Assembly: GCA_016987375.1 (NCBI GenBank)
Contig: PJRA01000288.1
Coordinates: 200,554 to 252,247 of the forward strand
Origin: Brachionus koreanus
Lineage: Eukaryota > Rotifera > Eurotatoria > Ploima > Brachionidae
Reading direction: 5' to 3'
DNA: 51,694 nucleotides
The translations under genes and the position numbers were made by a program. Positions 9,718 to 20,650 of this stretch are shown here, piece after piece. Below the pieces are notes generated by a model. The model made no database searches, was not told the origin of the DNA, and saw only the letters and a program-made list of their open reading frames with translations. Within the stretch, counting starts at the first letter, position 1. Each line of letters begins with the position of its first letter.

Positions 9718-11485
9718 AGTAATTGCAATTTAAGAATTTTCAAAAATTTTCTTAAATATCTAAAAATTAATAACAGGCAAAATTAACTGTATCATTAATT
9801 AACAAAGTATTTAATAAAAAAAGTTAATAAAATAAAATAAAATTTTTAAACTTAATTTTTAATTAATCTAATGATAAAAGTGAGGACTTTTAAGTCTCTC
9901 AAAAATTGCTTAAAATGTATAGTTGGAACATGTGACAATGAAATAATGCACATAATAATTAAAAATTTAAAATATTCTATTTATTAAAAATTTGTTTACT
10001 GATTAAATTACTGAGTTTAGACGATCAAAAGAAAATTATTTAAAAAGTCGAAAATATTTCCAAACTTACCCAAATTTTGTGTATCAAAAATTTTCTATTT
10101 TAAATCAAGTGTAAATATAAGCGCTTGAATTGGAATAAAAACACTCAAATTTATTTAACCCATCAGAGCCCAAAATATTATCTTAAAAAAGATGAATACA
10201 CAATCTAATTCTCATTGAAAATCCTAGGTATTTCATATGAATTTGATCAATTAACTATTCGAAATGATTGTTTTCTGCAAGTCTCGAAAATATCTTTAAC
10301 TTTTCGACCATTTTCACAAAATAATAATTTAGAAATTTTAATTTTGATACCACAGAAAAAGTGACAGCTATTTCATTAGAAAAAAAAATATTTCTAAAAA
10401 TTTTAATAAGTCTTTTAGTTTTAATTTTTAGTCCTTTATATTACAATTAAATGAATAATTTTCCAAAACATTAAATTTTTTGAAACAAAAAACTTTTCTA
10501 TAAAAAGTCGTTCATATCATTCTGTATAACCTGAATTAGTTTACCACAAAACCAAGCATAACAAACATCACTATTTAAAAGACCAGTTGGTCTTCAGTTA
10601 AATATTTTTGTTCAATTTGTTAGCCTGAATTATGACTCAGTCTTCAGTTCATAAATTGATGCACAAAGATAACTGGGAATTATACTTGTCTCCTATCTCA
10701 GAAGTTAAACCCATTGAAATATCACACAACTTTTATATTGACTAAACTATAAGCTAAAAATAAGTATTGTATAGAATATAACGGATTTTCAAAAAATAAT
10801 CTAAAATCATTTGTTATGGAAATAAAATATTTTCCCATGGACTAAATTTAACTAAATTTTTACAGTTATTGAATATTATATGATAATTGAAAAAAATAAA
10901 AAAATCAAGTTCCTACAATTGTTATCAAATTTTATTAAGCTTTCGATAAAACTTGATTTTAAAATATTATTTGATTAGTTTTATCAAAATTTTTTTAAAA
11001 AATTGAAGTAATTATTGCTATTTATCAAGTTTTTTTTTTAATATTGATAAAGCTTATCAAATAATATGTTAAATTCAAGTTTTATCTAAAAACAATTAAA
11101 ATTTGAAAATATTTGACTGTATTTTCGCAAGATACGACTAAAAGTACATGGATACCTTATATTTTTGAAGAAATTCAACAAGCAAATTTTTAGAGGTTAT
11201 TTCATGATAATTATTGATCAAAAAGTCTAATTTAAAGATTGAATTTAAAAAATTTACAAATGGATTTGATATCTTTTATACATCATTTTATCTTTATCAA
11301 ACCAAAAACAAAACGTTTATATATTACATTTAAATTTCTTTTATTGTTTTCAACATTTAGTTTGTTTATTTTTGTTTTAATAAATCATTCAAATAATAAA
11401 TCACTTGAAAAATACAAATTTAAAACAACACCTTCGAATTATTTTGCGTATTCTTTGAATCCAAAACATGCTAAATGTGAAAAAA
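9655..11485. repeat. direct duplication of the fukutin/GT31 upstream region
   Basis: Near-identical direct copy of 16208-18038 (offset 6553 bp, with no net indel between 9717 and 11239). It contains the first 20 or so codons of fukutin on the minus strand (ATG at 9717), the 1.5 kb intergenic region and the 5' coding part of the GT31 gene on the plus strand. Both genes are cut off at the ends of the copied block. Confidence 0.9.
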
Positions 11486-11526
11486 ATAATTTAATTTTTC
11501 TTTTTTTTTTAATTTTTTGTATTTAG
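11260..11526 (+). pseudogene. 5' stub of the GT31 beta-1,3-glycosyltransferase
   Basis: Copy of the N-terminal cytoplasmic tail, membrane anchor and stem of the gene at 17813-18823, up to residues LNPKHAKC. After about 11485 the homology ends, and unrelated sequence gives a few residues and a stop at 11524. Only two amino acids differ from the intact copy over the shared part (K/R and A/G). It has no catalytic domain and is non-functional as a transferase. Confidence 0.85.
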
Positions 11527-11905
11527 ATTTAACATTGCCTTGAATAGTCCGAAAAAGAGCGGGCAGAATATGGTCAGAATATTCCAAAGACGGCTAAAAA
11601 TTAAACTTTTAATTAAAAATGAATAAAAATCTATTTATTTAATCTATTTAATTAATTATTTCGATTTTCTAAATAAAAATTATTACAATTTTTAGCTGAT
11701 TGAAACATTGTAAATGATTTGTTAAATAAAATATACATAGAGAGAGATTATCAAAATAAAATTTAAAAAAATATTTAAGAGATAGATTTTTTCTAATAAT
11801 GTTAATAAATTTTTAAATAATCTATCATATTAATATGCACATTAAATCTTAAAAGTGCAATGTCGTTTGACCAGTCTGTTTGGATAAAATCTATCAAAAA
11901 TTAAT
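11486..11905. other. spacer between two duplicated fragments
   Basis: AT-rich sequence without recognised gene or repeat, between the truncated GT31 stub and the fukutin fragment. Confidence 0.4.
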
Positions 11906-12450
11906 TAAATTTCCAATATTTAATTCAAGACTATCGTTATCGAAACCAAACTTGACTCTAAGTGGGAGTAATTTATCTTTAAGAAATATTTCTTGTAATT
12001 TTGTTTCAAATCCATTCGAATGTAAGCTAAAGTCTGCATCTTGAGTGTGGCTAATGAATCCACACTCTCTATACCATCCCAATAAAGTTCCTGCCATCAG
12101 CCAATAATCTATTTTTAAGGACTCCAATATATTCTTTACATAACTAACTCTTGATACAAATAAAATGTTTTTAGAAGAATTTTGCTTTGAAAATTCGGAG
12201 GTAGTTTGCGCGAGTTGGTGATTACATTCGATAAATTCTGAATTCTTGTAATCATATAAAAAACTGATAGTATCTAACGGTACTGTCAACAATCTTGATT
12301 CATTTTCAATTGCAATAGTTTTAAATCTTTGTAAATAGTTGAGTTTTGTTTCTTTACACATTAAAATAAAGTTAAATAAATCTACCTATTTAAACCTCTA
12401 TTTAAGTCTCCGAATTTCTTAGTAACATTTTCTATCCTTAATTCATCTTA
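11906..12450 (-). pseudogene. internal fukutin fragment
   Basis: Near-identical to 15107-15644 (offset about 3191 bp, same orientation). It holds the end of exon 2, intron 2 and the first half of exon 3, including FIEC, AGTLLGWYREC and QDADF. It stops being homologous after SLELNIG and within exon 2. A few base changes distinguish it from both full copies. No membrane anchor, no C-terminal half; treated as a pseudogene fragment. Confidence 0.85.
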
Positions 12451-13179
12451 TTATATTGAATTAATTAAAGTATTTCTAAAAACTTGATTTCTTATACCAC
12501 ATTCTGGAGCACTAATCATCAATGATTCAGAAAATTTGAATTAGATGTGGTAATGATTAATTTATTACAAAAATTTATTAATTATGAGTTCAATACATTT
12601 TATTCCTTATAATATTTAAAAAAATATTCAATATTAATAAATTAAGTTTTAAACATTTTAACTATATTACCTTAAGCAAACAAAGCATAATGTTTTTCGG
12701 TTCTTTAGAAAATATTCTAAAATTTTCCAAAGCAAGGCACACTCTATGATGTACCATAAATATAAGTTTTTAATAATGGTAAGTTTTTGAATTTGATAAA
12801 ACATGATACTAGAGAACTATATAAGATTTAAAAAAATTTAAAAAAAAATTCCTATTAATTAAGTTTTTTTCAAATAAATTAAAAAAACCATTCTTGGAAA
12901 AAAAATTAAAAGTAACAATGAACCAAAAAAAACAGCAAATCTAATTATAAAAAAGTCAAACCAAGCAACATCAAAGAATAAGCTTTTGAAAAAGGAATTT
13001 AGAGAATGCGCATTCAATTGTTCTAAACCAGAAAAAAGATTTGTTAATGTAACCTGAAAGTCTTGAAGATGAATGTAATTTTTGAACTAAAGACACTTTA
13101 GAAAAAATTTAATTTAAAATAATCTTTGGCAAAAATTGGCAAAAATTTTTAATGCGCGGCTTCCAGGTCATAATAGTTA
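12451..13179. other. spacer, no recognised gene
   Basis: Non-coding AT-rich sequence. A short inverted repeat (ACCACATTC...GATGTGGTAATGATTAA) lies near 12500-12562. The 3' part may be decayed LINE sequence but is not readable. Confidence 0.3.
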
Positions 13180-14350
13180 AAAAAAACACCTTGACCAGAA
13201 AAAAACCGTGAACAAAATAACAGAATACGATCACTTAAGGGAAACCGCACGATCTCTTCATTAGGATATCACTATAAAAACTGGACTGCTTTAATAGTCA
13301 AGCCCTAATAGTCAAGCTCCATAAAAAAGTAATAAAATGATCTGTGACAATTTCGTAGGAATAACAATACCATCAATAAGAACTCCTTGAATGTTAGACT
13401 TAGAAACTTTTGGTTTGCCACAAAAAATAGTTAACTTGATAAAACCTTTCTTAGAGAAATTCGAGTGTAGCATGATTCTGGAAAAAGGACAATCTGAAAG
13501 CTTCAAAGTGTATAAACTAGTCATTCAAGAGTGCGTTCTCTCGCCGACACTTTTCCTATACTGATCGATTATGTCTTTAAAAAAAAAATGTCAGTTCGAG
13601 AGGTATACAATGAAGATTAACAATCAGGCTTGAAGACTTAGACTTTGGGGATGATCTGGTGTTAATATCTAGTACACAAGAACATATGTATATGAAGACA
13701 CAATGATGGGTGAATAATGCTAAACCAACTGGACTCAAAATAAAATCGGCCAAAACGAAAGTTATGTGCATAACTTGGATACTCCGATCACGATCAATGA
13801 TTCACAAGTCGTGTGAGTAAACGAATTTACGTACTTAAGAAGCAACATCATCAAGCTTTGGAGCAAAAAGAAACATTTAAAGAAACAAAAAGAAAAGACT
13901 TGCTAAAGCAAAGAATAGCTTTGCTAGGCCCCAAACAGCTAAGACAGGGAGGCATAACTCAAACTGTACAACTCTGGAATAAAAGCAACACTGATGTACA
14001 AAAGTGAAAGTTGAGGAATGTGTGAATCTGACAGAAGAAAACTGAACACCTTTCACACTGAAAGCTTACGGAGGATTCTGGAGTCTGGCCTGAATCACTG
14101 TCGAATGCAAAGCGATACAAGAGAAAGAAATCAGAGCCATTCAATTCATTAAGAACAAATGATTACTTTAGCTTAAACATGTACTTAGAATGACCGAAAA
14201 AAGAATACCAAAAAAGAACCTTCAATAGACACCACAAAGGCGATATAAGGTATGACGACCAGCAATAACATGGAGGTAAACAATCACCAAAAAGCTCACC
14301 GAAATGGTAGAAGGTAAAGGCGACTTTAGAAGAAGTAATAAACCTTTACT
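13180..14350 (+). mobile_element. highly degenerate non-LTR retrotransposon
   Basis: Broken reverse transcriptase on the plus strand, read across frames. SFKVYKLVIQECVLSPTLF matches the region ahead of the catalytic box. LEDLDFGDDLVLIS matches the Y/FADD box with the first residues changed. NAKPTGLKIKSAKTKVMCI, TINDSQVV.VNEFTYL and, near 14180, RMTEKRIPKKNLQ with RPAITW match the C-terminal region of LINE polymerases that end in a GHVxRM-like segment. Many stops. The fragment does not carry an endonuclease. Confidence 0.7.
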
Positions 14351-14599
14351 TCAAGAGTGAATAAGGAAAAAAAAATATTAATATTCATATTATTTCTTTT
14401 AAGCTTTATTTTAAATTATCATTATATTTAAATAAAAAAAAAATATTGAAATTTTCAACTTTTATATTTAATCGTTTTTAATCATAGTTAATTGAATTTC
14501 AAAAATAAATCTTTTTAATTAGATTTATATCAAGTTAATAATGTTATTTTTCTATTAAAAAAAAGTTTTTATCAAAACAGAAAAGAAAAATTGTTTTAT
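14351..14599. other. spacer
   Basis: AT-rich sequence between the LINE remnant and the right arm of the fukutin inverted duplication; nothing recognised. Confidence 0.4.
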
Positions 14600-16415
14600 C
14601 TAATTTATAAATTTTTTCAAATAAGATTAGAATATTTATTTGAACTTAGCTCATAATTTATACAATTCCAAGTTTTTAAAAAAGTAAATGTCAAACTAAT
14701 TTTTTAGCTTCTAAATAATTTTTTAAACTATATTTTTTCACTTATATCTAAATTATTTTTAATAAAATTCATAGTAAAATCTTTTAAAAACACTCCTTTT
14801 TGATAGAATTTAATCGCATTTACCCATTCATCAAATTTCCATTTTTTCCAATCTTTTAAATTGGATGAAAGAGTATATTTTTTATTTATTGTTTTCCAGC
14901 CATTTACGCCATAAATGTCATCTAAAACCGTTTCAGGACTACACGGAACATAAAATTTTTCTTCTAATAGTTCACCCGAACATAGAGAAAATTTTTTGAT
15001 AATTGTTCGCTTTACCTGTCTTCCTAAGTGATATGGAAACCATTGATGTGTCATATTTAATTCATAAGTAAAAAACAAGTCCATGTGAAATATTCCTAGT
15101 TTTCCAATATTTAATTCAAGACTATCGTTATCGAGACCAAACTTGATTCTAAGTGGGAGTAATTTATCTTTAAGAAATATTTCTTGTAATTTTGTTTCAA
15201 ATCCATTCGAATGTAAGCTAAAGTCTGCATCTTGAGTGTGGCTAATGAATCCACACTCTCTATACCATCCCAATAAAGTTCCTGCCATCAGCCAATAATC
15301 TATTTTTAATGACTCCAATATATTCTTTACATAACTAACTCTTGATACAAATAAAATGTTTTTAGAAGAATTTTGCTTTGAAAATTCGGAGGTAGTTTGC
15401 GCGAGTTGGTGATTACATTCGATAAATTCTGAATTCTTGTAATCATATAAAAAACTGATAGTATCTAACGGTACTGTCAACAATCTTGATTCATTTTCAA
15501 TTGCAATAGTTTTAAATCTTTGTAAATAGTTGAGTTTTGTTTCTTTACACATTAAAATAAAGTTAAATAAATCTACCTATTTAAACCTCTATTTAAGTCT
15601 CCGAATTTCTTAGTAACATTTTCTATCCTAAATTCATCTTTAGGAATCCAAAAAAAATTACCACGTTGATACCTCACTGATACTTGATAATAAAATTGAT
15701 CACATTTTATATAAATACTGCTGGGAATCTTTATGGCTAATGTTTCTTCAATATAATATGTTTGAATTATATCACAAGGCAATGCAATTTTATACAAATC
15801 CTAAATTATATAAATTTATTTTAGAGCTATTAATTTACATTAAATATTACTTTTAAAAAACTTTCTAAATTATTAATATCAATTGAAAATGTAATAATAA
15901 ATTGATTATTAAAATTTTTAAAATCGAAAAATTGTTTTATTTGATCTTCATGGTAAATATCTTTGACAATTGTGGAAAAAGCATAAGGATCGATTAATAT
16001 AGCTTTGTTAATAAAAAGGATTTGATCAAAATCTTTAAAACAGTTTGACTTCTCATAATTTGATTCAAATTTATTTAAAAAAACAAATTCTTTTTTCGAA
16101 TAAAATTCACTGTAATATGTGAGGGATTCTTTAAAACCATCATTTTTTTTGAAAATGACTGTTTTATTTGTTGAAAAAATAAATATTTTAAGTATAAAAA
16201 AGTGAACTAAAAAAAAAAGGAAAATAAATGAGACAATATTTTTCAAAATTCTTTTATTTGCCTTAGTCATAGTAATTGCAATTTAAGAATTTTCAAAAAT
16301 TTTCTTAAATATCTAAAAATTAATAACAGGCAAAATTAACTGTATCATTAATTTACAAAGTATTTAATAAAAAAAGTTAATAAAATAAAATAAAATTTTT
16401 AAACTTAATTTTTAA
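14600..16415 (-). repeat. inverted duplication, right arm (fukutin copy A')
   Basis: Counterpart of 2345-4165 in opposite orientation. The copy continues seamlessly into the intergenic region shared with the GT31 gene, so this arm looks like the original location and the 2.3 kb arm the derived one; that direction is inference. Confidence 0.88.
14728..16270 (-). CDS. FKTN: fukutin family glycan ribitol-phosphotransferase, copy A'
   Basis: Intact fukutin gene with exons 16270-15851, 15800-15587 and 15542-14728 (introns 50 and 44 bp), encoding 482 aa. The architecture matches copy A: N-terminal anchor (about 12-33), ILIDPYAF, GNFFWIPKDE, FIEC, AGTLLGWYREC, QDADF, DSLELNIG, MDLFFTYE, FSLCSGE, DEWVNAIKFY. 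It differs from copy A at six residues in exon 1 and one in exon 2, and nowhere in the exon 3 protein. It is divergent from the GT31 gene starting at 17813, with 1542 bp between start codons. In vertebrates fukutin modifies the GalNAc placed by a GT31 enzyme (B3GALNT2), so the neighbourhood fits co-function. Both copies may be active; nothing in the sequence says which is the main one. Confidence 0.9.
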
Positions 16416-17812
16416 TTAATCTAATGATAAAAGTGAGGACTTTTAAGTCTCTCAAAAATTGCTTAAAATGTATAGTTGGAACATGTGACAATGAAATAAT
16501 GCACATAATAATTAAAAATTTAAAATATTCTATTTATTAAAAATTTGTTTACTGATTAAATTACTGAGTTTAGACGATCAAAAGAAAATTATTTAAAAAG
16601 TCGAAAATATTTCCAAACTTACCCAAATTTTGTGTATCAAAAATTTTCTATTTTAAATCAAGTGTAAATATAAGCGCTTGAATTGGAATAAAAACACTCA
16701 AATTTATTTAACCCATCAGAGCCCAAAATATTATCTTAAAAAAGATGAATACACAATCTAATTCTCATTGAAAATCCTAGGTATTTCATATGAATTTGAT
16801 CAATTAACTATTCGAAATGATTGTTTTCTGCAAGTCTCGAAAATATCTTTAACTTTTCGACCATTTTCACAAAATAATAATTTAGAAATTTTAATTTTGA
16901 TACCACAGAAAAAGTGACAGCTATTTCATTAGAAAAAAAAATATTTCTAAAAATTTTAATAAGTCTTTTAGTTTTAATTTTTAGTCCTTTATATTACAAT
17001 TAAATGAATAATTTTCCAAAACATTAAATTTTTTGAAACAAAAAACTTTTCTATAAAAAGTCGTTCATATCATTCTGTATAACCTGAATTAGTTTACCAC
17101 AAAACCAAGCATAACAAACATCACTATTTAAAAGACCAGTTGGTCTTCAGTTAAATATTTTTGTTCAATTTGTTAGCCTGAATTATGACTCAGTCTTCAG
17201 TTCATAAATTGATGCACAAAGATAACTGGGAATTATACTTGTCTCCTATCTCAGAAGTTAAACCCATTGAAATATCACACAACTTTTATATTGACTAAAC
17301 TATAAGCTAAAAATAAGTATTGTATAGAATATAACGGATTTTCAAAAAATAATCTAAAATCATTTGTTATGGAAATAAAATATTTTCCCATGGACTAAAT
17401 TTAACTAAATTTTTACAGTTATTGAATATTATATGATAATTGAAAAAAATAAAAAAATCAAGTTCCTACAATTGTTATCAAATTTTATTAAGCTTTCGAT
17501 AAAACTTGATTTTAAAATATTATTTGATTAGTTTTATCAAAATTTTTTTAAAAAATTGAAGTAATTATTGCTATTTATCAAGTTTTTTTTTTAATATTGA
17601 TAAAGCTTATCAAATAATATGTTAAATTCAAGTTTTATCTAAAAACAATTAAAATTTGAAAATATTTGACTGTATTTTCGCAAGATACGACTAAAAGTAC
17701 ATGGATACCTTATATTTTTGAAGAAATTCAACAAGCAAATTTTTAGAGGTTATTTCATGATAATTATTGATCAAAAAGTCTAATTTAAAGATTGAATTTA
17801 AAAAATTTACAA
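16271..17812. promoter_or_regulatory. bidirectional upstream region of fukutin and GT31
   Basis: Intergenic region between two head-to-head start codons. It is duplicated whole at 9718-11259 with very few changes. It contains a cluster of related inverted motifs around 17455-17640 (TTTATCAA, TTGATAA, AAGCTTATCAAAT and similar). No TATA box or initiator can be assigned with confidence. The promoter role is inferred from position. Confidence 0.5.
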
Positions 17813-18823
17813 ATGGATTTGATATCTTTTATACATCATTTTATCTTTATCAAACCAAAAACAAAACGTTTATATATTACATTTAAATTTCTTTTATTGT
17901 TTTCAACATTTAGTTTGTTTATTTTTGTTTTAATAAATCATTCAAATAATAAATCACTTGAAAGATACAAATTTAAAACAACCCCTTCGAATTATTTTGC
18001 GTATTCTTTGAATCCAAAGCATGGTAAATGTGCTGAAAATTCTCAAAACCTATTGTTAGTTGTTTTTGTTTGCAGCTCTCCTCAAAACTTTAATCGTAGA
18101 AATCTCATCCGTTACACATGGGCTCAAAAATCGTCTTTAGACAATCAAATACAAGTTGTTTTCATTGTTGGAAACTCCACAAATAGAACAATTAATAATA
18201 AAATAGAAAAAGAATTTCAAGAATATAGAGATTTAGTACAATTTGACTTTGTAGATTCTTATCGTAATCTTTCACTAAAAACCATTATGGGATTTAGATG
18301 GGTCAAAGAATATTGTTCACAAGCTAAATATGTTCTTAAAATTGATGACGATGTAATGCTCAATACTTTTAATTTAATTAGTTTTTTAAATCAACAAGTA
18401 GAAAAAAAATTGAATAAAGATTTTTTTTGTCTATTAAATCAACACGCTAAAGTACGGAGATCAAGCAAGTCAAAATTTTTTGTCAATTTTTCTGAATATG
18501 CACCGGATGAATATGACCCCTATTGCGATGGACCAGCTTACATCATTGACAATAGGATTATTCCAAAGCTTTATTTTCAATCATTATATAAAAAACCATT
18601 TGTATTTGAAGATGTTTATGTTGGCATGTTAGCAAAAAGTATTAATGCTAGTTTTGAAAATATATTTTATAGATACTTAAATAAAAATATTGATATAAAA
18701 AAATATTTACAAACAAAAAATTCGACAATGCTGAAAAACTACTTTTTTATATATTTGAAATCAGAAAGCGACTTTATTCCTATTTGGCAAATAATTTGTG
18801 ATTTTTTTAAGAAAGTCAATTAA
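17813..18823 (+). CDS. GT31 beta-1,3-galactosyl/N-acetylhexosaminyltransferase
   Basis: Golgi type II glycosyltransferase of family GT31. The start is ATG 17813 (336 aa); an in-frame TTG at 17792 is not a likely start. Residues about 17-38 form the membrane anchor (TFKFLLLFSTFSLFIFVLI). Catalytic landmarks in order: LLVVFVCSSPQNFNRRNLIR with RYTWA, VVFIVGN, the FDFVDSYRNLSLKTIMGFRW block, the metal-binding KIDDDV (Asp near 178), YCDGPAYII and the FEDVYVGMLA motif (near 266), which is diagnostic for the family. Length is normal and no intron is needed. AATAAA follows near 18834. Shares its upstream region with fukutin. Acceptor specificity (galactosyl, GlcNAc or B3GALNT2-like GalNAc transfer) cannot be read from motifs; a B3GALNT2-like role is suggested only by the neighbour, and the protein is shorter than vertebrate B3GALNT2. 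Confidence 0.9.
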   Translation: MDLISFIHHFIFIKPKTKRLYITFKFLLLFSTFSLFIFVLINHSNNKSLERYKFKTTPSNYFAYSLNPKHGKCAENSQNLLLVVFVCSSPQNFNRRNLIRYTWAQKSSLDNQIQVVFIVGNSTNRTINNKIEKEFQEYRDLVQFDFVDSYRNLSLKTIMGFRWVKEYCSQAKYVLKIDDDVMLNTFNLISFLNQQVEKKLNKDFFCLLNQHAKVRRSSKSKFFVNFSEYAPDEYDPYCDGPAYIIDNRIIPKLYFQSLYKKPFVFEDVYVGMLAKSINASFENIFYRYLNKNIDIKKYLQTKNSTMLKNYFFIYLKSESDFIPIWQIICDFFKKVN

Positions 18824-19034
18824 AGAACAACAAATAAAATTTTGCAGCTTTGTCAATTGGAGAATAAATTATTTTTAGTTTAGTTTTTTATTTCCACGGA
18901 TTGATTTTTTTAGATCAAATTAAAATGAAGAACATTTTCTATAGAAAAAAATTTTTTATTAAATTATAAATTAAAAAACTTTTATTTTTTATTAAAAAGA
19001 CCAAAATGATTTTTAAAGTATTTTATTTTGACTA

Positions 19035-19340
19035 AATCTTGTACGAATCCTATAAGAATCCTTATTCGATTCTTGAAAATTGATCAAAACTCTTAAAAGA
19101 GTCTTTAGAGAAATGAATTAAGATTCCTTAGTTAATTTCCAATTAGGATCCTAATCAAGATTCTTAAGCAATGTGAGAAAAGTTCTTGATATTAAAATCT
19201 TTATAGGTTCTTAGTAAGATTCTTAAGGATAAATTCTTGAATTATCTTAAATATTAGATCTTATAAGTTCAATTAAGATCCATAAAGAATATCTTGAAAA
19301 ATAGATTTCATAAGATGTTTTTAGATTCTCTGGATATTGA
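19035..19340. repeat. degenerate array of AAGATTCTTA/AAGAATC words
   Basis: The words AAGATTCTTA, AGGATCCTAA, TAAGAATCC, GATTCTTGA and AGATCCATAAAG recur in both orientations every 15-30 bp. This looks like an old, diverged tandem or palindromic satellite. A few similar words appear near 19975-20015 (AAGATTTCTTGATGA). Confidence 0.45.
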
Positions 19341-20055
19341 AACATAAAAAAATAAATTTCAAATGTTAATTAGCTTTAACAGGATATAATTTTTTTAGCT
19401 CAATAATATATTTTTGTCGTTTTCGATGATTTTTATTGGAAAAAGTTGATAAATATTTGAAAAATTCTACGTCATGTATAAAAACACTTTTTCACAAAAT
19501 TAAATTTTATTCAAACTTAAAGATAAAATAAAATAAAATATATTTAAAAAAATAAGCTTAAATAAAGAAAAGTCTAATTTAATCATGTCCGTTTTCACTT
19601 TTATAATCTGTAATATAAAGAAAATTTTTTTCTAGTGAGCAAATAGTACATTTAGCTATAATATCATGGCTATTGGTTAGCATCAAATTGTTTGTTTTTT
19701 TCAAAAAATAATTTATTGAATAAATGCTTATTTTTTAAATTATTTAACTCTTTTAAGAGCCTTTTTTTTAATGAGGCATTCAATTTCAAATGCTTCAAAA
19801 TAAAAACTTCTAAGATAGTTTTTACTTTTTTTTTTTCAGTTTCTTTCACTTCGCTTAGCTTATTGATCAAATCAAAATCTAAAAATGAATCTTTAATGAA
19901 TTTCTTTATAAACAATAATTTTATATCAATTTTTTATCATAAAAAATACTTTTCATAAACTGAGATTGAAGTCCTCTAGAACTATTTAGAAATTCCTAAT
20001 AAGATTTCTTGATGACATTTGTCTAGGCCTTTTAAAAAAAATATTTAGAATTCTT
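19341..20055. other. intergenic, no gene recognised
   Basis: Contains a Lys/Leu-rich 81-codon minus-strand ORF (19670-19915) that I judge to be a by-product of the A-rich composition. At 20056 the sequence TTAACGCTAGAAGGACCAAAAC resembles a terminus of the piggyBac-like MITE at 47660, without a visible partner end. Confidence 0.35.
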
Positions 20056-20129
20056 AACGCTAGAAGGACCAAAACGAAATTAATTGAATAAAAATGATTA
20101 ATTTTTAAATTTTAGTCTTTTGTAAGGCC

Positions 20130-20650
20130 TTTAATCAAATACTGATGGTTAATCTCATTTTTTACAAATGCTCTTTAATTTTTTGTAATAATGTGAAAAA
20201 AACATTTACATTTTTATAAATTTTTGAACCCAAATTATCCAAAAAAACATGTAAAAAATTTTTCAATTTACAACTCCTAATTATTCTAATTCATACCATG
20301 GGTCTGCTTTCCTTTTTTTTTATTTACTATTGCTTACAAATTGCTTAATTTCCTAACCCAGAAATTCAATCCCATCAATAAAACAACATCCTCCTAAATT
20401 GTATGTTTTAGTCACGATTTGCAAAATTAAATTTCATTATAGTTTAAGTTTTATGTTTTAGTAACATATTTAAATCATAATTTTCAAGTTTATGTTTTTA
20501 TTCACTGTTTTAGAAAGTCAAAATTCAAAATTTTTGTTTATGTTTTATTTTTTTGGTTTCACATTTTATATGTTTTTTTAATCCTTAGCCTGGATTTTGT
20601 ACAAAAAAATTAAAGAGCACTTGTAAAAAATGAGATGTCGTTTAATAGAA
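20130..20650. mobile_element. MITE-like element with ~40-bp inverted ends
   Basis: Inverted repeats ATCTCATTTTTTACAAATG... (20151-20190) and ...CTTGTAAAAAATGAGAT (20596-20636) include the shared GCTCTTTAATTTTTTTGTA core and flank about 400 bp of AT-rich sequence without an ORF. Target-site duplication not determined. Confidence 0.5.

Noticed and set aside
19670..19915. 81-codon minus-strand ORF rich in Lys and Leu
   Set aside because: Composition is what A/T-rich DNA gives by chance; the opposite strand is open too, with no splice context and no family motif.
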